Assembly: GCF_900108395.1 (NCBI RefSeq)
Contig: NZ_FNXE01000002.1
Location: 80,803 to 144,802, forward strand
Direction: 5' to 3'
Length of the DNA stretch: 64,000 nt
From: Paenimyroides marinum
GTDB lineage: Bacteria > Bacteroidota > Bacteroidia > Flavobacteriales > Flavobacteriaceae
Shown here: positions 1 to 9,048 of the stretch, piece by piece
Position numbering within the stretch: position 1 is the first letter of the stretch
How the letters are laid out: each line of letters opens with the position of its first letter
The notes under the pieces: model-generated
What the model was told of the DNA's origin: nothing
Seen by the model: only the letters and a program-made list of their open reading frames with translations
The model's database searches: none
Position numbers and translations under genes: made by a program

Positions 1-210
1 AGCGACAAAGCGTGGGAAAAAGTAAAAAAGGAAATTGTTGCAAAAAAATTAACCCAACGTACCGATTTAAAACCCATTGCTATCTATAAAACATCTATTT
101 TAACTACTCAAAAATCACATGAATGGATTACCGAATTTATCATTCCGGTAAACGAAACATTTATTCCTATTGTTGATACTCCTGCAGATTCTTTGTCAGT
201 TGTGAGATAA
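1..210 (+). CDS. C-terminal end of an unidentified protein
   Basis: An open frame runs from the first base to a TAA at 208-210 and gives the last 69 residues of a protein whose start lies outside the window. The tail is lysine-rich and then contains a strand-like segment ending in EFIIPVNETF. That resembles the last strand of GyrI-like or effector-binding domains, but this is only an impression. A hairpin terminator follows about 100 bases downstream, which fits the end of a transcription unit. I do not recognise the family. Confidence 0.6.
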   Translation, partial: SDKAWEKVKKEIVAKKLTQRTDLKPIAIYKTSILTTQKSHEWITEFIIPVNETFIPIVDTPADSLSVVR

Positions 211-310
211 TTCTTAAGAGATGCAGAATACTTATTCTAAAAGATTTGACGGAATAAATCATAAAGAGAATAAACAAATCAGATAATACCTAATAAAATC
301 TATTTAAATG

Positions 311-339
311 AAAACCTCTAAATATTATTTAGATGTTTT
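311..339 (+). terminator. Hairpin terminator after the partial gene
   Basis: Arms at 311-323 and 327-339 pair over 13 bases with one mismatch around a 3-base loop. The stem begins with A-rich and ends with T-rich sequence, as in an intrinsic terminator. It follows the gene that ends at 210. Confidence 0.5.
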
Positions 340-362
340 CTATTGATTGAGAAGTCTAACAA

Positions 363-390
363 AAAACTCTAACCGTTAAGTTAGAGTTTT
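363..390. terminator. Bidirectional terminator between convergent genes
   Basis: Perfect 11-base arms at 363-373 and 380-390 (AAAACTCTAAC and its complement) surround a 6-base loop. A runs on one side and T runs on the other let it work in both directions. It sits just beyond the stop of secA on the minus strand. Confidence 0.8.
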
Positions 391-395
391 ATTTA

Positions 396-3300
396 TTAAA
401 TGGTAAATGAACCGTTTGTTTTGATTTCAGGTGCCGAATTTTGTTCTTGTTCGGGTTGTTTTGGTAAATCACCTTTCATTAAGAACGAAATAACGTCTTT
501 GTTAATGCTTTGCATGGTATCTTTAAACAATTCAAAGGCTTCAAACTTGTAAACCAATAAAGGGTCTTTTTGTTCATGAACCGCTAATTGAACAGATTGT
601 TTTAATTCGTCCATTTTGCGTAAATGCTTTTTCCAGGCTTCATCAACAATAGAAAGAACAATGTTTTTCTCGAAATCATTAACCAATGTTTTTCCCTCGC
701 TTTCATAAGCTTTCTGCAAATCGGTAACTACATTAATGGTTTTTATTCCATCGGTAAAAGGAACCACCATTCGCTCATAACCACCATTTTCGTGAACATT
801 TTTAATCACTTTGAAAGCTTCAATGGCACTTTCGTCACATTTGGCAAGGTATTTTTTATAAACTACTTCGTATAACTTATCTGTTAATTCGTTTTCGTGT
901 ATTCTATTGAATTCTTCGGCAGTGAAAGGCGACTCAATTCCAAAGATTTTAATTAAATCGTATTCAAAGTTTTTAAAGTCGTTACCCACTTTGTTTCCTT
1001 CCACTAAATAATCACATAAATCAAACATCATGTTAGCGATATCTACTTTTAGGCGATCTCCGTGTAATGCGTGACGGCGACGTTTGTAAACCACTTCGCG
1101 TTGTGCATTCATAACATCGTCATATTCTAACAAACGTTTACGCACCCCAAAGTTGTTTTCTTCTACACGTTTTTGAGCACGTTCAATAGATTTAGTCATC
1201 CAGCTGTGTTGAATTACTTCACCTTCTTTCAGCCCCATACTATCCATAATTTTTGCTACACGTTCTGATCCAAACAAACGCATTAAATTATCTTCTAATG
1301 AAACATAGAACTGAGAAGATCCCACATCACCCTGACGACCTGCACGACCACGTAACTGACGGTCAACACGACGAGAATCGTGACGTTCTGTACCAATAAT
1401 TGCCAAACCACCGGCTTCTTTAACTTCAGGAGTTAATTTAATATCGGTACCACGCCCCGCCATGTTTGTTGCAATGGTTACAATACCGGAATTACCTGCT
1501 TCTTCAACAATTTCAGCCTCTTTTTTATGCAATTTGGCATTCAATACATTGTGTTTGATACCGCGCATTTTTAACATTCGGCTTAATAATTCTGAATTTT
1601 CAACAGATGTGGTACCAATCAGAACCGGACGCCCCGCTTTTGATAATTCTACAACATCTTCGATCACCGCATTGAATTTTTCACGAATAGAACGATAAAT
1701 TTTATCTTCACGGTCTTCGCGAGCAACAGGGCGGTTGGTTGGAATTTCAACCACGTCTAATTTATAAATCTCCCAAAATTCACCTGCTTCTGTTATTGCT
1801 GTCCCTGTCATACCAGCCAGTTTGCTGTACATACGGAAATAGTTTTGCAATGTAATTGTAGCAAATGTTTGGGTTGCTGCTTCAATTTTTACATTTTCTT
1901 TTGCTTCGATTGCCTGATGTAACCCGTCTGAATAACGACGACCGTCCATAATACGACCTGTTTGTTCGTCAACAATCATTACTTTATTGTCAACCACTAC
2001 GTATTCTGAATCTTTTTCAAAAAGAGCATACGCTTTTAACAATTGTGTTAAGGTGTGGATACGTTCAGATTTTATACCGAAATCTTGAAACAATGTTTCT
2101 TTTTTCTCTGACATTTCTTCTGCAGAAATGTTCATTTTTTCGATTTTGGCAATTTCAGTTCCGATGTCAGGCATAACAAAGAAATGTTCATCCATACCTT
2201 GAGACAGTACTTTAATACCGTTATCGGTTAATTCTACCTGATTGTTTTTTTCGTTGATAACAAATAACAGACCTTCGTCAACCTTTTTCATTTCGCGGGA
2301 ATTATCCTGCATAAAATGATTTTCAGTTTTTTGAAGAATTTGTTTGATACCTTCTTCTGACAAAAATTTGATTAACGCTTTGTTTTTCGGTAAGGCACGG
2401 TAAGCACGTAATAAGTTAAAACCACCTTGTTTGGTATCGCCGGCTTTAAGTAAACGTTTTGCCTCGGTTAAAAATCCGTTTGCCAATTGACGTTGTTGAG
2501 CAACCAGATGATCTACTTTAGGTTTTAATTCTAAAAATTCATGACGGTCACCCATTGGAACCGGACCTGAAATAATTAGGGGCGTACGGGCATCGTCAAC
2601 CAATACTGAATCGACCTCATCGACAATAGCAAAGTTGTGTTTGCGTTGTACCAGTTCTTCAGGTGTATGTGCCATGTTATCACGCAAGTAGTCAAAACCA
2701 AATTCGTTATTGGTTCCGTAAGTGACATCTGCCTGGTAAGCCGCACGACGACCTTGTGAGTTAGGTTGGTGGTTATCGATACAATCAACCGTTAAACCGT
2801 GGAATTCAAATAAAGGCGCGTTCCATTGGCAGTCACGCTTTGCAAGGTAATCGTTTACCGTTACCACATGTACACCGTTACCGGTTAAAGCATTAAGGTA
2901 AATAGGAGAGGTAGATACCAGTGTTTTACCTTCACCTGTTTGCATTTCGGCAATTTTCCCTTGATGAATTACAGAACCACCAATCATTTGTACATCGTAA
3001 TGTACCATGTTCCACGAAAGCATTTTTCCGGCAACTTCCCAAGTGTTAGACCAAATTGCTTTATCGCCTTCAATGCGAACGTGACCTTTTGTTTCAGCAA
3101 ACAATTTATCTTGTTCTGTAGCGGTAACAACCAATTCGTTGTTGTTTGTGAAACGACGTGCGGTTTCTTTCACAACAGCGAACGCCTCTGGTAAAATTTC
3201 CATTAAAGCTTTCTCAGACAGCGTGTAAGCTTCTTTTTCCAAAGTGTCGATTGAAGCATAAATAGTTTCACGCTTATCAATATCGGTTGTTTTTTCTAGT

Positions 3301-3518
3301 TCTTCACGGTACGAAGCTATTTTAGCATCTTGATCAGAACGTGATTGTTTGATTCTTTCTTTAAAAGAAATGGTTTTTTCTCTTAATTCGTCGTTTGTTA
3401 ATCCTTCAAAAGAAGAATAATACTGGTTGATTTTATCTACAATAGGGCGTATTGCTTTTACGTCTTTTTGTGACTTATCGCCTACAAACGCTTTTAAGAT
3501 ACTATTTATGATACTCAT
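396..3518 (-). CDS. secA: Preprotein translocase ATPase SecA
   Basis: SecA is the motor ATPase that pushes unfolded secretory proteins through SecYEG at the inner membrane. The 1040-residue protein has the Walker A motif [10 protein letters not shown] near residue 195, the Walker B-like [15 protein letters not shown] near 300, the [13 protein letters not shown] helicase motif in the second nucleotide-binding domain, and [12 protein letters not shown]. The helical scaffold region [22 protein letters not shown] precedes a short polar tail. I see no C-terminal CxCxSGK zinc-binding motif, so the tail is of the zinc-less kind. Length is near that of other Bacteroidota SecA proteins, which are longer than the E. 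coli enzyme. It is transcribed alone, with hairpin terminators on both sides. Confidence 0.98.
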   Translation of the reverse strand: MSIINSILKAFVGDKSQKDVKAIRPIVDKINQYYSSFEGLTNDELREKTISFKERIKQSRSDQDAKIASYREELEKTTDIDKRETIYASIDTLEKEAYTLSEKALMEILPEAFAVVKETARRFTNNNELVVTATEQDKLFAETKGHVRIEGDKAIWSNTWEVAGKMLSWNMVHYDVQMIGGSVIHQGKIAEMQTGEGKTLVSTSPIYLNALTGNGVHVVTVNDYLAKRDCQWNAPLFEFHGLTVDCIDNHQPNSQGRRAAYQADVTYGTNNEFGFDYLRDNMAHTPEELVQRKHNFAIVDEVDSVLVDDARTPLIISGPVPMGDRHEFLELKPKVDHLVAQQRQLANGFLTEAKRLLKAGDTKQGGFNLLRAYRALPKNKALIKFLSEEGIKQILQKTENHFMQDNSREMKKVDEGLLFVINEKNNQVELTDNGIKVLSQGMDEHFFVMPDIGTEIAKIEKMNISAEEMSEKKETLFQDFGIKSERIHTLTQLLKAYALFEKDSEYVVVDNKVMIVDEQTGRIMDGRRYSDGLHQAIEAKENVKIEAATQTFATITLQNYFRMYSKLAGMTGTAITEAGEFWEIYKLDVVEIPTNRPVAREDREDKIYRSIREKFNAVIEDVVELSKAGRPVLIGTTSVENSELLSRMLKMRGIKHNVLNAKLHKKEAEIVEEAGNSGIVTIATNMAGRGTDIKLTPEVKEAGGLAIIGTERHDSRRVDRQLRGRAGRQGDVGSSQFYVSLEDNLMRLFGSERVAKIMDSMGLKEGEVIQHSWMTKSIERAQKRVEENNFGVRKRLLEYDDVMNAQREVVYKRRRHALHGDRLKVDIANMMFDLCDYLVEGNKVGNDFKNFEYDLIKIFGIESPFTAEEFNRIHENELTDKLYEVVYKKYLAKCDESAIEAFKVIKNVHENGGYERMVVPFTDGIKTINVVTDLQKAYESEGKTLVNDFEKNIVLSIVDEAWKKHLRKMDELKQSVQLAVHEQKDPLLVYKFEAFELFKDTMQSINKDVISFLMKGDLPKQPEQEQNSAPEIKTNGSFTI

Positions 3519-3561
3519 AAATAAGTTTATTTTAAATTAATATTCAGTGATATGGGGTTAC

Positions 3562-3594
3562 AAAAAAAGTCTCTTAATTACCGAGACTTTTATT
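3562..3594 (-). terminator. Terminator after the DUF2795 gene
   Basis: Nine-base arms AAAAGTCTC (3565-3573) and its complement (3583-3591), with a T run on the minus-strand transcript, lie between the DUF2795 gene and secA. They separate the two transcription units. Confidence 0.7.
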
Positions 3595-3604
3595 TGTATG
3601 TATT

Positions 3605-3826
3605 TTAATATTCATCCTCGTTCCAAAGATAGTCTTCATCTGAAGGATAATCTGGCCAAATTTCTTCCATTGATTCGTAGATTTCACCTTCGTCTTCAAT
3701 AGACTGTAAGTTTTCTACAACTTCTAAAGGTGCACCAGTTCTAATAGCATAATCTATAAGCTCGTCTTTCGTAGCTGGCCACGGGGCATCACTTAAATAC
3801 GATGCTAATTCTAATGTCCAATACAT
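3605..3826 (-). CDS. DUF2795-type small acidic protein
   Basis: This is a 73-residue acidic protein. Its N-terminal half (MYWTLELASYLSDAPWPATK followed by ELIDYAIRTGAP) matches the DUF2795 pattern: a short helical domain with the conserved aromatic and PWPATK motif. The C-terminal half is a run of Asp and Glu with Trp and Tyr (DYPSDEDYLWNEDEY). Proteins of this type are widespread in Flavobacteriia and their function is unknown. It lies 112 bases downstream of the cobalamin adenosyltransferase gene on the same strand and ends at its own terminator, so the two may be co-transcribed. Confidence 0.85.
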   Translation of the reverse strand: MYWTLELASYLSDAPWPATKDELIDYAIRTGAPLEVVENLQSIEDEGEIYESMEEIWPDYPSDEDYLWNEDEY

Positions 3827-3938
3827 CTTGTGATAATTTTTTAGTAATTATGTGCAAAAATAAATTTTAAAATGAAAAAATCAATTTTTTTTTTATTAAA
3901 TATTTCTAAATTAAAGAACGTTTGTTTTTAGAATACTT

Positions 3939-4511
3939 TTATTGTTTTTCAGGTATCCATTTTACCTCGTCGGCTTTCAAATCAAAAGTCAACTTTCGTG
4001 CCAATACAAACAAATAGTCAGAAAGTCGGTTTAAATACTTTAAAACCATTTCATCTGTGGGGTCAATGTCATTTAAATGCGTAGATAAACGCTCTGCTCT
4101 GCGACAAACACAACGTGCAATATGACAATATGACACGGTTGTATGTCCGCCCGGCAAAACAAAATGAGTCATTTGGGGCAGATGGCTTTCCATTTCGTCG
4201 ATAGACTGTTCTAAAAAGGTAATGTCTTCTTCGGAAATTTTTGGAATATTCAATCGTTCTTTGCCATTTTTTAAAATGGCTTTTTCAGGATCGGTTGCCA
4301 AAATAGCTCCTAAAGTGAATAATTTATCCTGAATTTGAATTAATTGGTCTTTATAAACAGAAGAAATTTCCTGATCGCGAATCAATCCAATGTACGAATT
4401 TAATTCGTCAACCGTACCGTAACTTTCTATTCTGATATGGTATTTTGGTACACGTGTGCCGCCAAATAATGCGGTTGTTCCTTTATCGCCCGTTTTTGTA
4501 TAAACTTTCAT
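3939..4511 (-). CDS. Cob(I)alamin adenosyltransferase, PduO type
   Basis: The 190-residue protein transfers the adenosyl group of ATP to cob(I)alamin to make adenosylcobalamin, the cofactor of methylmalonyl-CoA mutase. The N-terminal ATP-binding loop TKTGDKGTTALFGG (residues 5-18) is diagnostic of the PduO/MMAB family. The Arg- and Cys-rich helix CHIARCVCRRAERLS and the C-terminal LNRLSDYLFVLARK carry the remaining family motifs. The MeaB GTPase, which loads and protects the same mutase, is encoded about 10 kb away. No mutase gene is in the window. The assignment is firm; the link to the mutase is inferred from pathway knowledge. Confidence 0.95.
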   Translation of the reverse strand: MKVYTKTGDKGTTALFGGTRVPKYHIRIESYGTVDELNSYIGLIRDQEISSVYKDQLIQIQDKLFTLGAILATDPEKAILKNGKERLNIPKISEEDITFLEQSIDEMESHLPQMTHFVLPGGHTTVSYCHIARCVCRRAERLSTHLNDIDPTDEMVLKYLNRLSDYLFVLARKLTFDLKADEVKWIPEKQ

Positions 4512-4600
4512 AATTTTTTTTCGTAAAGATACATTAAAAAAATTAGTTGTACGTTTATATATAATTGTCTATATTAGACGGTTTATTAGTAAAAAAAGTT

Positions 4601-5020
4601 ATGAAAATAAATAATACAGAAACATCATCTAAAACATTAGGTATTGGGTTATTTTTATTGCGTTTATGTTTAGGCGGATTAATGATAGCCAACCATGGGT
4701 GGATGAAAATTATAAATTATGAGACACTGAAAACCGAATTTTTTAATTTCTTGGGATTAGGTTCAAATACTTCTTTAATATTAGCCATTTGTGCAGAAAC
4801 AATATGTTCTTTACTGTTAATTTTTGGCTTATATACCCGCCTGGCATTGATTCCTTTAATTGTGACCATGCTGGTTGCAATGGGCGTACACGGATGGGAA
4901 CTATTTGGAGGTGATGCAGAAATGAGCTTTTTATACCTTATTGGTTTTGTGTTTTTATTTATTGCGGGACCGGGCGAAAACAGTATCGATGCACGAATGA
5001 GTAAAAGATCATTTTATTAA
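4601..5020 (+). CDS. DoxX family membrane protein
   Basis: This is a four-helix inner-membrane protein of the DoxX family, members of which are associated with quinone-linked oxidoreductase or thiol redox functions. The segment FLLRLCLGGLMIANHGWMKI is the typical first helix with its HG motif. Three more hydrophobic segments follow, ending with YLIGFVFLFIAGPGENSIDA, where GPG-x-SID/A is a family hallmark. I start it at the ATG at 4601 (139 residues), because the longer frame would need a TTG at 4565 and adds unconserved residues. Its stop overlaps that of the convergent gene by 4 bases. Confidence 0.88.
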   Translation: MKINNTETSSKTLGIGLFLLRLCLGGLMIANHGWMKIINYETLKTEFFNFLGLGSNTSLILAICAETICSLLLIFGLYTRLALIPLIVTMLVAMGVHGWELFGGDAEMSFLYLIGFVFLFIAGPGENSIDARMSKRSFY

Positions 5021-5499
5021 TAACGGATAAAAAAATTTTGTGGTTTTTGTTCTTTTCGTTTAGAAAAGACCAGAGTATGGTAAAAATCTATTACCAACGT
5101 AAAATGATTTTTATATAAAACGTTTTTTTTGACTTGATGTTTTGTGTTTAAAATAATCAATAAACTGTCGTTGTGCATTTGTTCTAAATAAGACTCACAA
5201 TTTTTAAGCTTTTCTATTATAATGAGATCATAATTATCAGACGTATTTAAAGAAATATTTTGAAAATGATTTTTGATTACTGTGCTAATTTCTGTATTTA
5301 AGCACAAAACGGTTTGAAATTGAAAATATTTAATAGAAGAGAGTAGTAATCTGATAGATTTTGTTGGAGCAGTTGGGTATTCTTTTTTGTGATGATACAG
5401 TCCTTTGGTAAGGTAATTATATACATACGGAGAATGAATACCATGCTGATTGGTAGATTTTATTAAAAATTGCAGATACGAAATCACTTGATAAACCAA
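5017..5499 (-). CDS. Shortened methyltransferase-like protein
   Basis: The N-terminus (residues 10-30, FLIKSTNQHGIHSPYVYNYL) matches the start of a class I SAM-dependent methyltransferase family common in Flavobacteriia, usually about 230 residues long. This protein has only 160. The glycine-rich SAM loop is not visible: the expected position reads KYFQFQTVLCLNTEIS, and the following segment keeps only DNYDLIIIEKL, which corresponds to the motif before the acceptor site. It therefore looks like a family member with a large internal loss, probably unable to bind SAM. It remains an open frame. It is convergent with, and overlaps, the DoxX gene by 4 bases. Confidence 0.6.
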   Translation of the reverse strand: MVYQVISYLQFLIKSTNQHGIHSPYVYNYLTKGLYHHKKEYPTAPTKSIRLLLSSIKYFQFQTVLCLNTEISTVIKNHFQNISLNTSDNYDLIIIEKLKNCESYLEQMHNDSLLIILNTKHQVKKNVLYKNHFTLVIDFYHTLVFSKRKEQKPQNFFIRY

Positions 5500-5630
5500 T
5501 TAAATACCTGTCAAAGGTATTTTAAGTTTTAGAACCAAACAAGTTTAATTTTTTGTTTTAAGTACAAGATGTTAATAACAAATTACTTATAACCCGCAAA
5601 TGAAATTTTCATTAAAAAAGCATTAAAATA

Positions 5631-5663
5631 TTTGGTGCTTTTAAACAAAACGCACTATATTTG
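5631..5663 (+). promoter_or_regulatory. Bacteroidota promoter of the tRNA pair
   Basis: TTTG at 5631-5634 and TATATTTG at 5656-5663 are separated by 21 bases. This is the standard -33/-7 arrangement of the Bacteroidota primary sigma factor. The -7 box ends 19 bases before the first tRNA. Confidence 0.8.
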
Positions 5664-5682
5664 CACCGTTGAAAACAACAAT

Positions 5683-5756
5683 GGCCTCGTGGCGCAACTG
5701 AATAGCGCATCTGATTACGGCTCAGAAGGTTACAGGTTTGAATCCTGTCGAGGTCA
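5683..5756 (+). tRNA. tRNA-Arg (anticodon ACG)
   Basis: A full cloverleaf can be drawn. The acceptor stem is GGCCTCG with CGAGGTC (one G-T pair), the D stem is GCGC/GCGC, and the anticodon stem is TCTGA/TCAGA around TTACGGC. The T stem is ACAGG/CCTGT, followed by discriminator A and no encoded CCA. The anticodon ACG reads CGU/C/A arginine codons after inosine modification. Confidence 0.97.
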
Positions 5757-5763
5757 CTATATT

Positions 5764-5837
5764 GGCGATGTGGCGCAACTGAATAGCGCATCTGATTACG
5801 GCTCAGAAGGTTGCAGGTTTGAATCCTGCCATCGTCA
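5764..5837 (+). tRNA. tRNA-Arg (anticodon ACG), second copy
   Basis: This copy has the same D arm, anticodon arm and variable loop as the copy 7 bases upstream. The acceptor stem is different but still fully paired (GGCGATG with CATCGTC), and the T stem is GCAGG/CCTGC. It is therefore a functional isodecoder rather than a simple duplication. It ends at a strong terminator. Confidence 0.97.
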
Positions 5838-5840
5838 CAA

Positions 5841-5871
5841 AAAAGCAACTCGAAAAGAGTTGCTTTTTTTA
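5841..5871 (+). terminator. Terminator of the tRNA operon
   Basis: Perfect 11-base arms AAAAGCAACTC (5841-5851) and its complement (5857-5867) flank a GAAAA loop. They are followed by a continuous T run, starting 4 bases after the second tRNA. Confidence 0.9.
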
Positions 5872-6035
5872 TTTCTCTAAATTATTATTTACACAATTAA
5901 GCTTGATCATTGCCTTTAAATTCATTACGTTTATAAAAGTTATAATTTTTCATAGTAAAAAATATATTCTTGGGATTGTAGGATAGATTGTAAATCTCAA
6001 TATCTTGTTCTCAAAACCTTTTTTACAAACTGTCT

Positions 6036-7682
6036 TCATTTTTTTAAATTAATCTCATTTAAAATCCAATCCAGTGCTACATCTTTATCGTTTAAAAAAT
6101 CTTGTTCAGTAGGAATGGCGTATACATCAGGTATCACACCACGACCTTCTTCGTTGGTTTGTTCTGTTGGTCTTATAGTCATTAGCCCAACACGTAATTT
6201 AAGTTTTGAATAAGGAAGTTTTAATACCGGCATTACACCTGCAACGGTTCCGTTAAATGTTCCACCGGTTTCGTCACCTACAAAAACTGCCAGATTTCTG
6301 CCTTGTAAATGTGATGAGATAATTGCAGCCGCTGAAAACGTCATTCCGTCAGTGACAACGTAGGTGTTATTTTTATAATTTAACGGTTTAGGCTGAATTT
6401 TCTTAGATGATTTTAATGAAACCTGTAATGCTCCTTTTTCGTTCCTGTGTGCCGATAAACCCCTGATTGTTGAATAAACGGTTATGAACGGAGCCGCAAA
6501 AAACTTCTCTACAGGACTTTTTCCTTTAAATAAATTAAAATAAGTACCTCGTTTTGTAATAGTTGCAGGCTGTGTAAATACAAACGTGGTATCGTTTAAA
6601 TACTGAGATAATTTATGAATTTCGCTTAATCGTCCGCCTGGATTTCCGCGTAAATCAATAATCAGATTTTGAACATTGTGTTTTTTAAATTCTGAAAAAA
6701 TGGTATCATATACCTTAATTTTCCCCTCGCTAAAATCTCTTATTTTTAATACGGCAACCGAACTGTCTTTGGCAACAGGGTAACTGATTTCTTTAGAATA
6801 TACTTTGTTTTTGCTGTTGTAGCCAAACCATTTGTATTTGTAATCTTTTTGCCGAGCCAATTTTTTTAATGCCTTCTTTTTAATTTTTTGTTCTTCTTTT
6901 GATAGTTTTGGAAGCGTATCTGTTTGAACAATTTTAGTATCGTTTAAAGTATCTTTTTCCTTTTTAGTAAGTTCTTTGTTGGCAAGCTTTTTCTTGTCTT
7001 TTTTAGACTCTTTAAACGTTCTTTTTACGGTGTGATAAAAGGCTGAATCGGCACAAACAACATTCATTTGGATACTGTCAACAAAACCTAATTCGTTAAC
7101 GTAAAAAGAATTGATTCTGCGGGCAAAAAATTTAGGAATCGCCGATTGATTGTATCCATCTGATGTAAAAGTTTTTCGATATTTTTTAAATAAATCGTTC
7201 GGTTTTATCCCGTTGATAGCTACAATTTCGGTTCCAACCTGTAAAATGCTATCGGTTTTAGACCTGTTTCTTTTAATGAATAGCTTATCGTTCAGATACT
7301 CGTATTCAAAATTCTCTAACGGATTTACGGATCCTTTATATTTTTTCTTTAATGAGTCGGGCGACGTTAAAGTAACCATAGACATGCTCATGTGTCCTTG
7401 ATGAACCGAAGCTACCACCGGACTTATCTTCATGTAAAATTCGTTAGGTGTTAACGGTTCTTTTAAAACCCGCGACAAGCTGTCGAACTTACGTTCTAAC
7501 TCATTTTTTGAAATATACCAATACAAATCGGGGTGCATGTTTACTAATTGTTTGCGAACATAAGCCACATCTTTCTGAAGCTTTTTGGCAGTTATCTTTG
7601 TATGGTAATGTTTGTTTTGTTTATCGTGACTTGCACAAGAAACAATAATTAATGTAAGTAGTGTAAGTAGTAGTTTTTTCAT
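6036..7682 (-). CDS. S41 family peptidase lipoprotein
   Basis: This 548-residue C-terminal-processing-type serine protease is exported as a lipoprotein. The signal peptide MKKLLLTLLTLIIVSC ends in a lipobox cysteine at residue 16. A PDZ-like region lies around residues 140-180 (VGTEIVAINGIKPNDLF). The catalytic S41 domain covers the C-terminal half, with NLIIDLRGNPGG, the nucleophile region DGMTFSAAAIISSHL and GDETGGTFNG. A Lys-rich insert (about residues 225-280) separates the PDZ and protease domains. The gene lies downstream of the serine hydrolase gene but is separated from it by a terminator. Substrate unknown. Confidence 0.9.
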   Translation of the reverse strand: MKKLLLTLLTLIIVSCASHDKQNKHYHTKITAKKLQKDVAYVRKQLVNMHPDLYWYISKNELERKFDSLSRVLKEPLTPNEFYMKISPVVASVHQGHMSMSMVTLTSPDSLKKKYKGSVNPLENFEYEYLNDKLFIKRNRSKTDSILQVGTEIVAINGIKPNDLFKKYRKTFTSDGYNQSAIPKFFARRINSFYVNELGFVDSIQMNVVCADSAFYHTVKRTFKESKKDKKKLANKELTKKEKDTLNDTKIVQTDTLPKLSKEEQKIKKKALKKLARQKDYKYKWFGYNSKNKVYSKEISYPVAKDSSVAVLKIRDFSEGKIKVYDTIFSEFKKHNVQNLIIDLRGNPGGRLSEIHKLSQYLNDTTFVFTQPATITKRGTYFNLFKGKSPVEKFFAAPFITVYSTIRGLSAHRNEKGALQVSLKSSKKIQPKPLNYKNNTYVVTDGMTFSAAAIISSHLQGRNLAVFVGDETGGTFNGTVAGVMPVLKLPYSKLKLRVGLMTIRPTEQTNEEGRGVIPDVYAIPTEQDFLNDKDVALDWILNEINLKK

Positions 7683-7695
7683 ATCAGGTTCAAAA

Positions 7696-7713
7696 AAAGC
7701 GGCTTTTGCCGCT
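7696..7713 (-). terminator. Terminator between hydrolase and S41 protease genes
   Basis: A short GC-rich hairpin, AGCGGC (7698-7703) with GCCGCT (7708-7713), is followed on the minus-strand transcript by a run of seven T. It directly abuts the stop of the serine hydrolase gene. Confidence 0.75.
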
Positions 7714-7715
7714 GT

Positions 7716-8924
7716 TTAATCATTAACTTCTATAAAAGGATAATTTCCTAATTTTGGAGCCAGCTCTTTTGTCTTATACGCCAATTGTGAATTGTGGTTG
7801 TTAAAACAAATAATAGTAATGGTATCTTGTCTTAATGTTACATACGAAGTTTTGTTGCCACGCCACCAACCGTTGTGAAACGTGTAAAGATTTCCGTCGT
7901 TATTTTTAGGTTCCACCATTCGTATTGCCAATCCGTAATTATTAGATCCTGCTTTTTCGTAAGAATAACCTTTATACATCTGTGCTTTTAATGCCTTGCT
8001 GATGAATTTGTCTGAATACAACGCTTTGTCTAATTTTAACAGATCGCGTGCAGTGGTATAAATGTTTTTATCGCCATAAGTTCCGTCTAAATAATCCCAA
8101 TGCATTTTTTGATTGTTTGCGTGATACGATTGGGTAACATTTTCTTTGTTTGATAAATTATCTAATACAAAAGTGTTGTGCATTTTCAATGGTTCTAAAA
8201 CCAATTCTTTCATCGCATCTTGAAGCGATTTTTGAGTAATTTGTTCAACAATCAATGCCAGAATCACATAATTTGTATTGCTGTACGTAAAACGTGTATC
8301 GGGTTTAAAATCAAGTTTAATATCTTTTGTTTCTAATAAATTTAAAACGTCTTTATTGGTTAGCGTGGTTTTGGTATCCCAAATACCCGGTTTTGCAGTA
8401 AAATGCCCATAATATGGTAAACCTGAACGATGACTTAAAAGCAAACGAACCGTAATGTCATCATAAGGAAACCCCGGTAAAATGGTATTTACTTTCTGAT
8501 CTAACGAAATTTTACCTGAATTTACCAAGCGTAAAACGGTAATTCCGGTAAATACTTTGCCTACCGATGCTACGTGCATGGGAGTTGAATCGTTTATTTT
8601 TTCTTTGTTCTGATAATTGGCATATCCCTGATAATCTTCATAAATAATTTCTCCGTTCTTGGCAACTAAAAACTGCCCCCAAAAGCTGCTGCCTCTGTTA
8701 ATGCGGTTGTGATAAAAATTTTCAACAATCTCGCGGGTTTCTAATTTATACTTTGGTGTAACAGGATTAAATTTTACTTCAAAAGGTTCTTCGTCAATTA
8801 ATTTGCTTTTTTTATCTTTAATAACATCGCTTTTTTTTCGAATCATTTGTGCAATATCAAAATTTTTATCGCAAGATGTAAATACACTTGAAACAAGTAA
8901 AAGCGGTAGGAATATTTTTTTCAT
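7716..8924 (-). CDS. Class C beta-lactamase-like serine hydrolase lipoprotein
   Basis: This 402-residue lipoprotein (lipobox ending at Cys18) belongs to the beta-lactamase/penicillin-binding-protein-like family of esterases and peptidases. The SxxK motif is SVGK at residues 120-123, the YxN motif is YSN at 214-216, and HNGWWRG near residue 350 takes the place of the KTG box. LSHRSGLPYY is another family landmark. Such proteins in Bacteroidota are usually envelope peptidases or esterases rather than resistance enzymes. A minus-strand TATATTTG box lies upstream, at 8949-8956. Confidence 0.9.
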   Translation of the reverse strand: MKKIFLPLLLVSSVFTSCDKNFDIAQMIRKKSDVIKDKKSKLIDEEPFEVKFNPVTPKYKLETREIVENFYHNRINRGSSFWGQFLVAKNGEIIYEDYQGYANYQNKEKINDSTPMHVASVGKVFTGITVLRLVNSGKISLDQKVNTILPGFPYDDITVRLLLSHRSGLPYYGHFTAKPGIWDTKTTLTNKDVLNLLETKDIKLDFKPDTRFTYSNTNYVILALIVEQITQKSLQDAMKELVLEPLKMHNTFVLDNLSNKENVTQSYHANNQKMHWDYLDGTYGDKNIYTTARDLLKLDKALYSDKFISKALKAQMYKGYSYEKAGSNNYGLAIRMVEPKNNDGNLYTFHNGWWRGNKTSYVTLRQDTITIICFNNHNSQLAYKTKELAPKLGNYPFIEVND

Positions 8925-8948
8925 TATCTGAACTTACTTATACGGTAA

Positions 8949-8956
8949 CAAATATA
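8949..8956 (-). promoter_or_regulatory. Promoter -7 box for the serine hydrolase gene
   Basis: On the minus strand this reads TATATTTG, 25 bases before the start codon. I see no clear -33 TTTG. Confidence 0.5.
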
Positions 8957-9017
8957 ACGGATTTAATGATTTTTTAAAACATACCGATATGTTAATTTTT
9001 AAAAAGGTAAAAAAACG

Positions 9018-9025
9018 TATCTTTG
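9018..9025 (+). promoter_or_regulatory. Promoter -7 box that fixes the menB start
   Basis: TATCTTTG sits 23 bases before the ATG at 9049 and downstream of the earlier in-frame ATG at 8989. A transcript from this box cannot contain the earlier ATG. Confidence 0.65.
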
Positions 9026-9048
9026 GAAACTATTTAAAGAACAATACT

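Noticed and set aside
4565..4600. Upstream TTG start of the DoxX gene
   Set aside because: It adds residues that are not typical of the family; the ATG at 4601 gives the usual length.
5612..5880. Open frames on both strands across the tRNA pair
   Set aside because: They are translations of two nearly identical tRNA genes, and their internal peptide repeats come from the tRNA duplication.
7716..8924. True beta-lactamase resistance gene
   Set aside because: The SxxK and YxN motifs are shared by many envelope esterases and peptidases of this fold, and nothing in sequence or context points to resistance.
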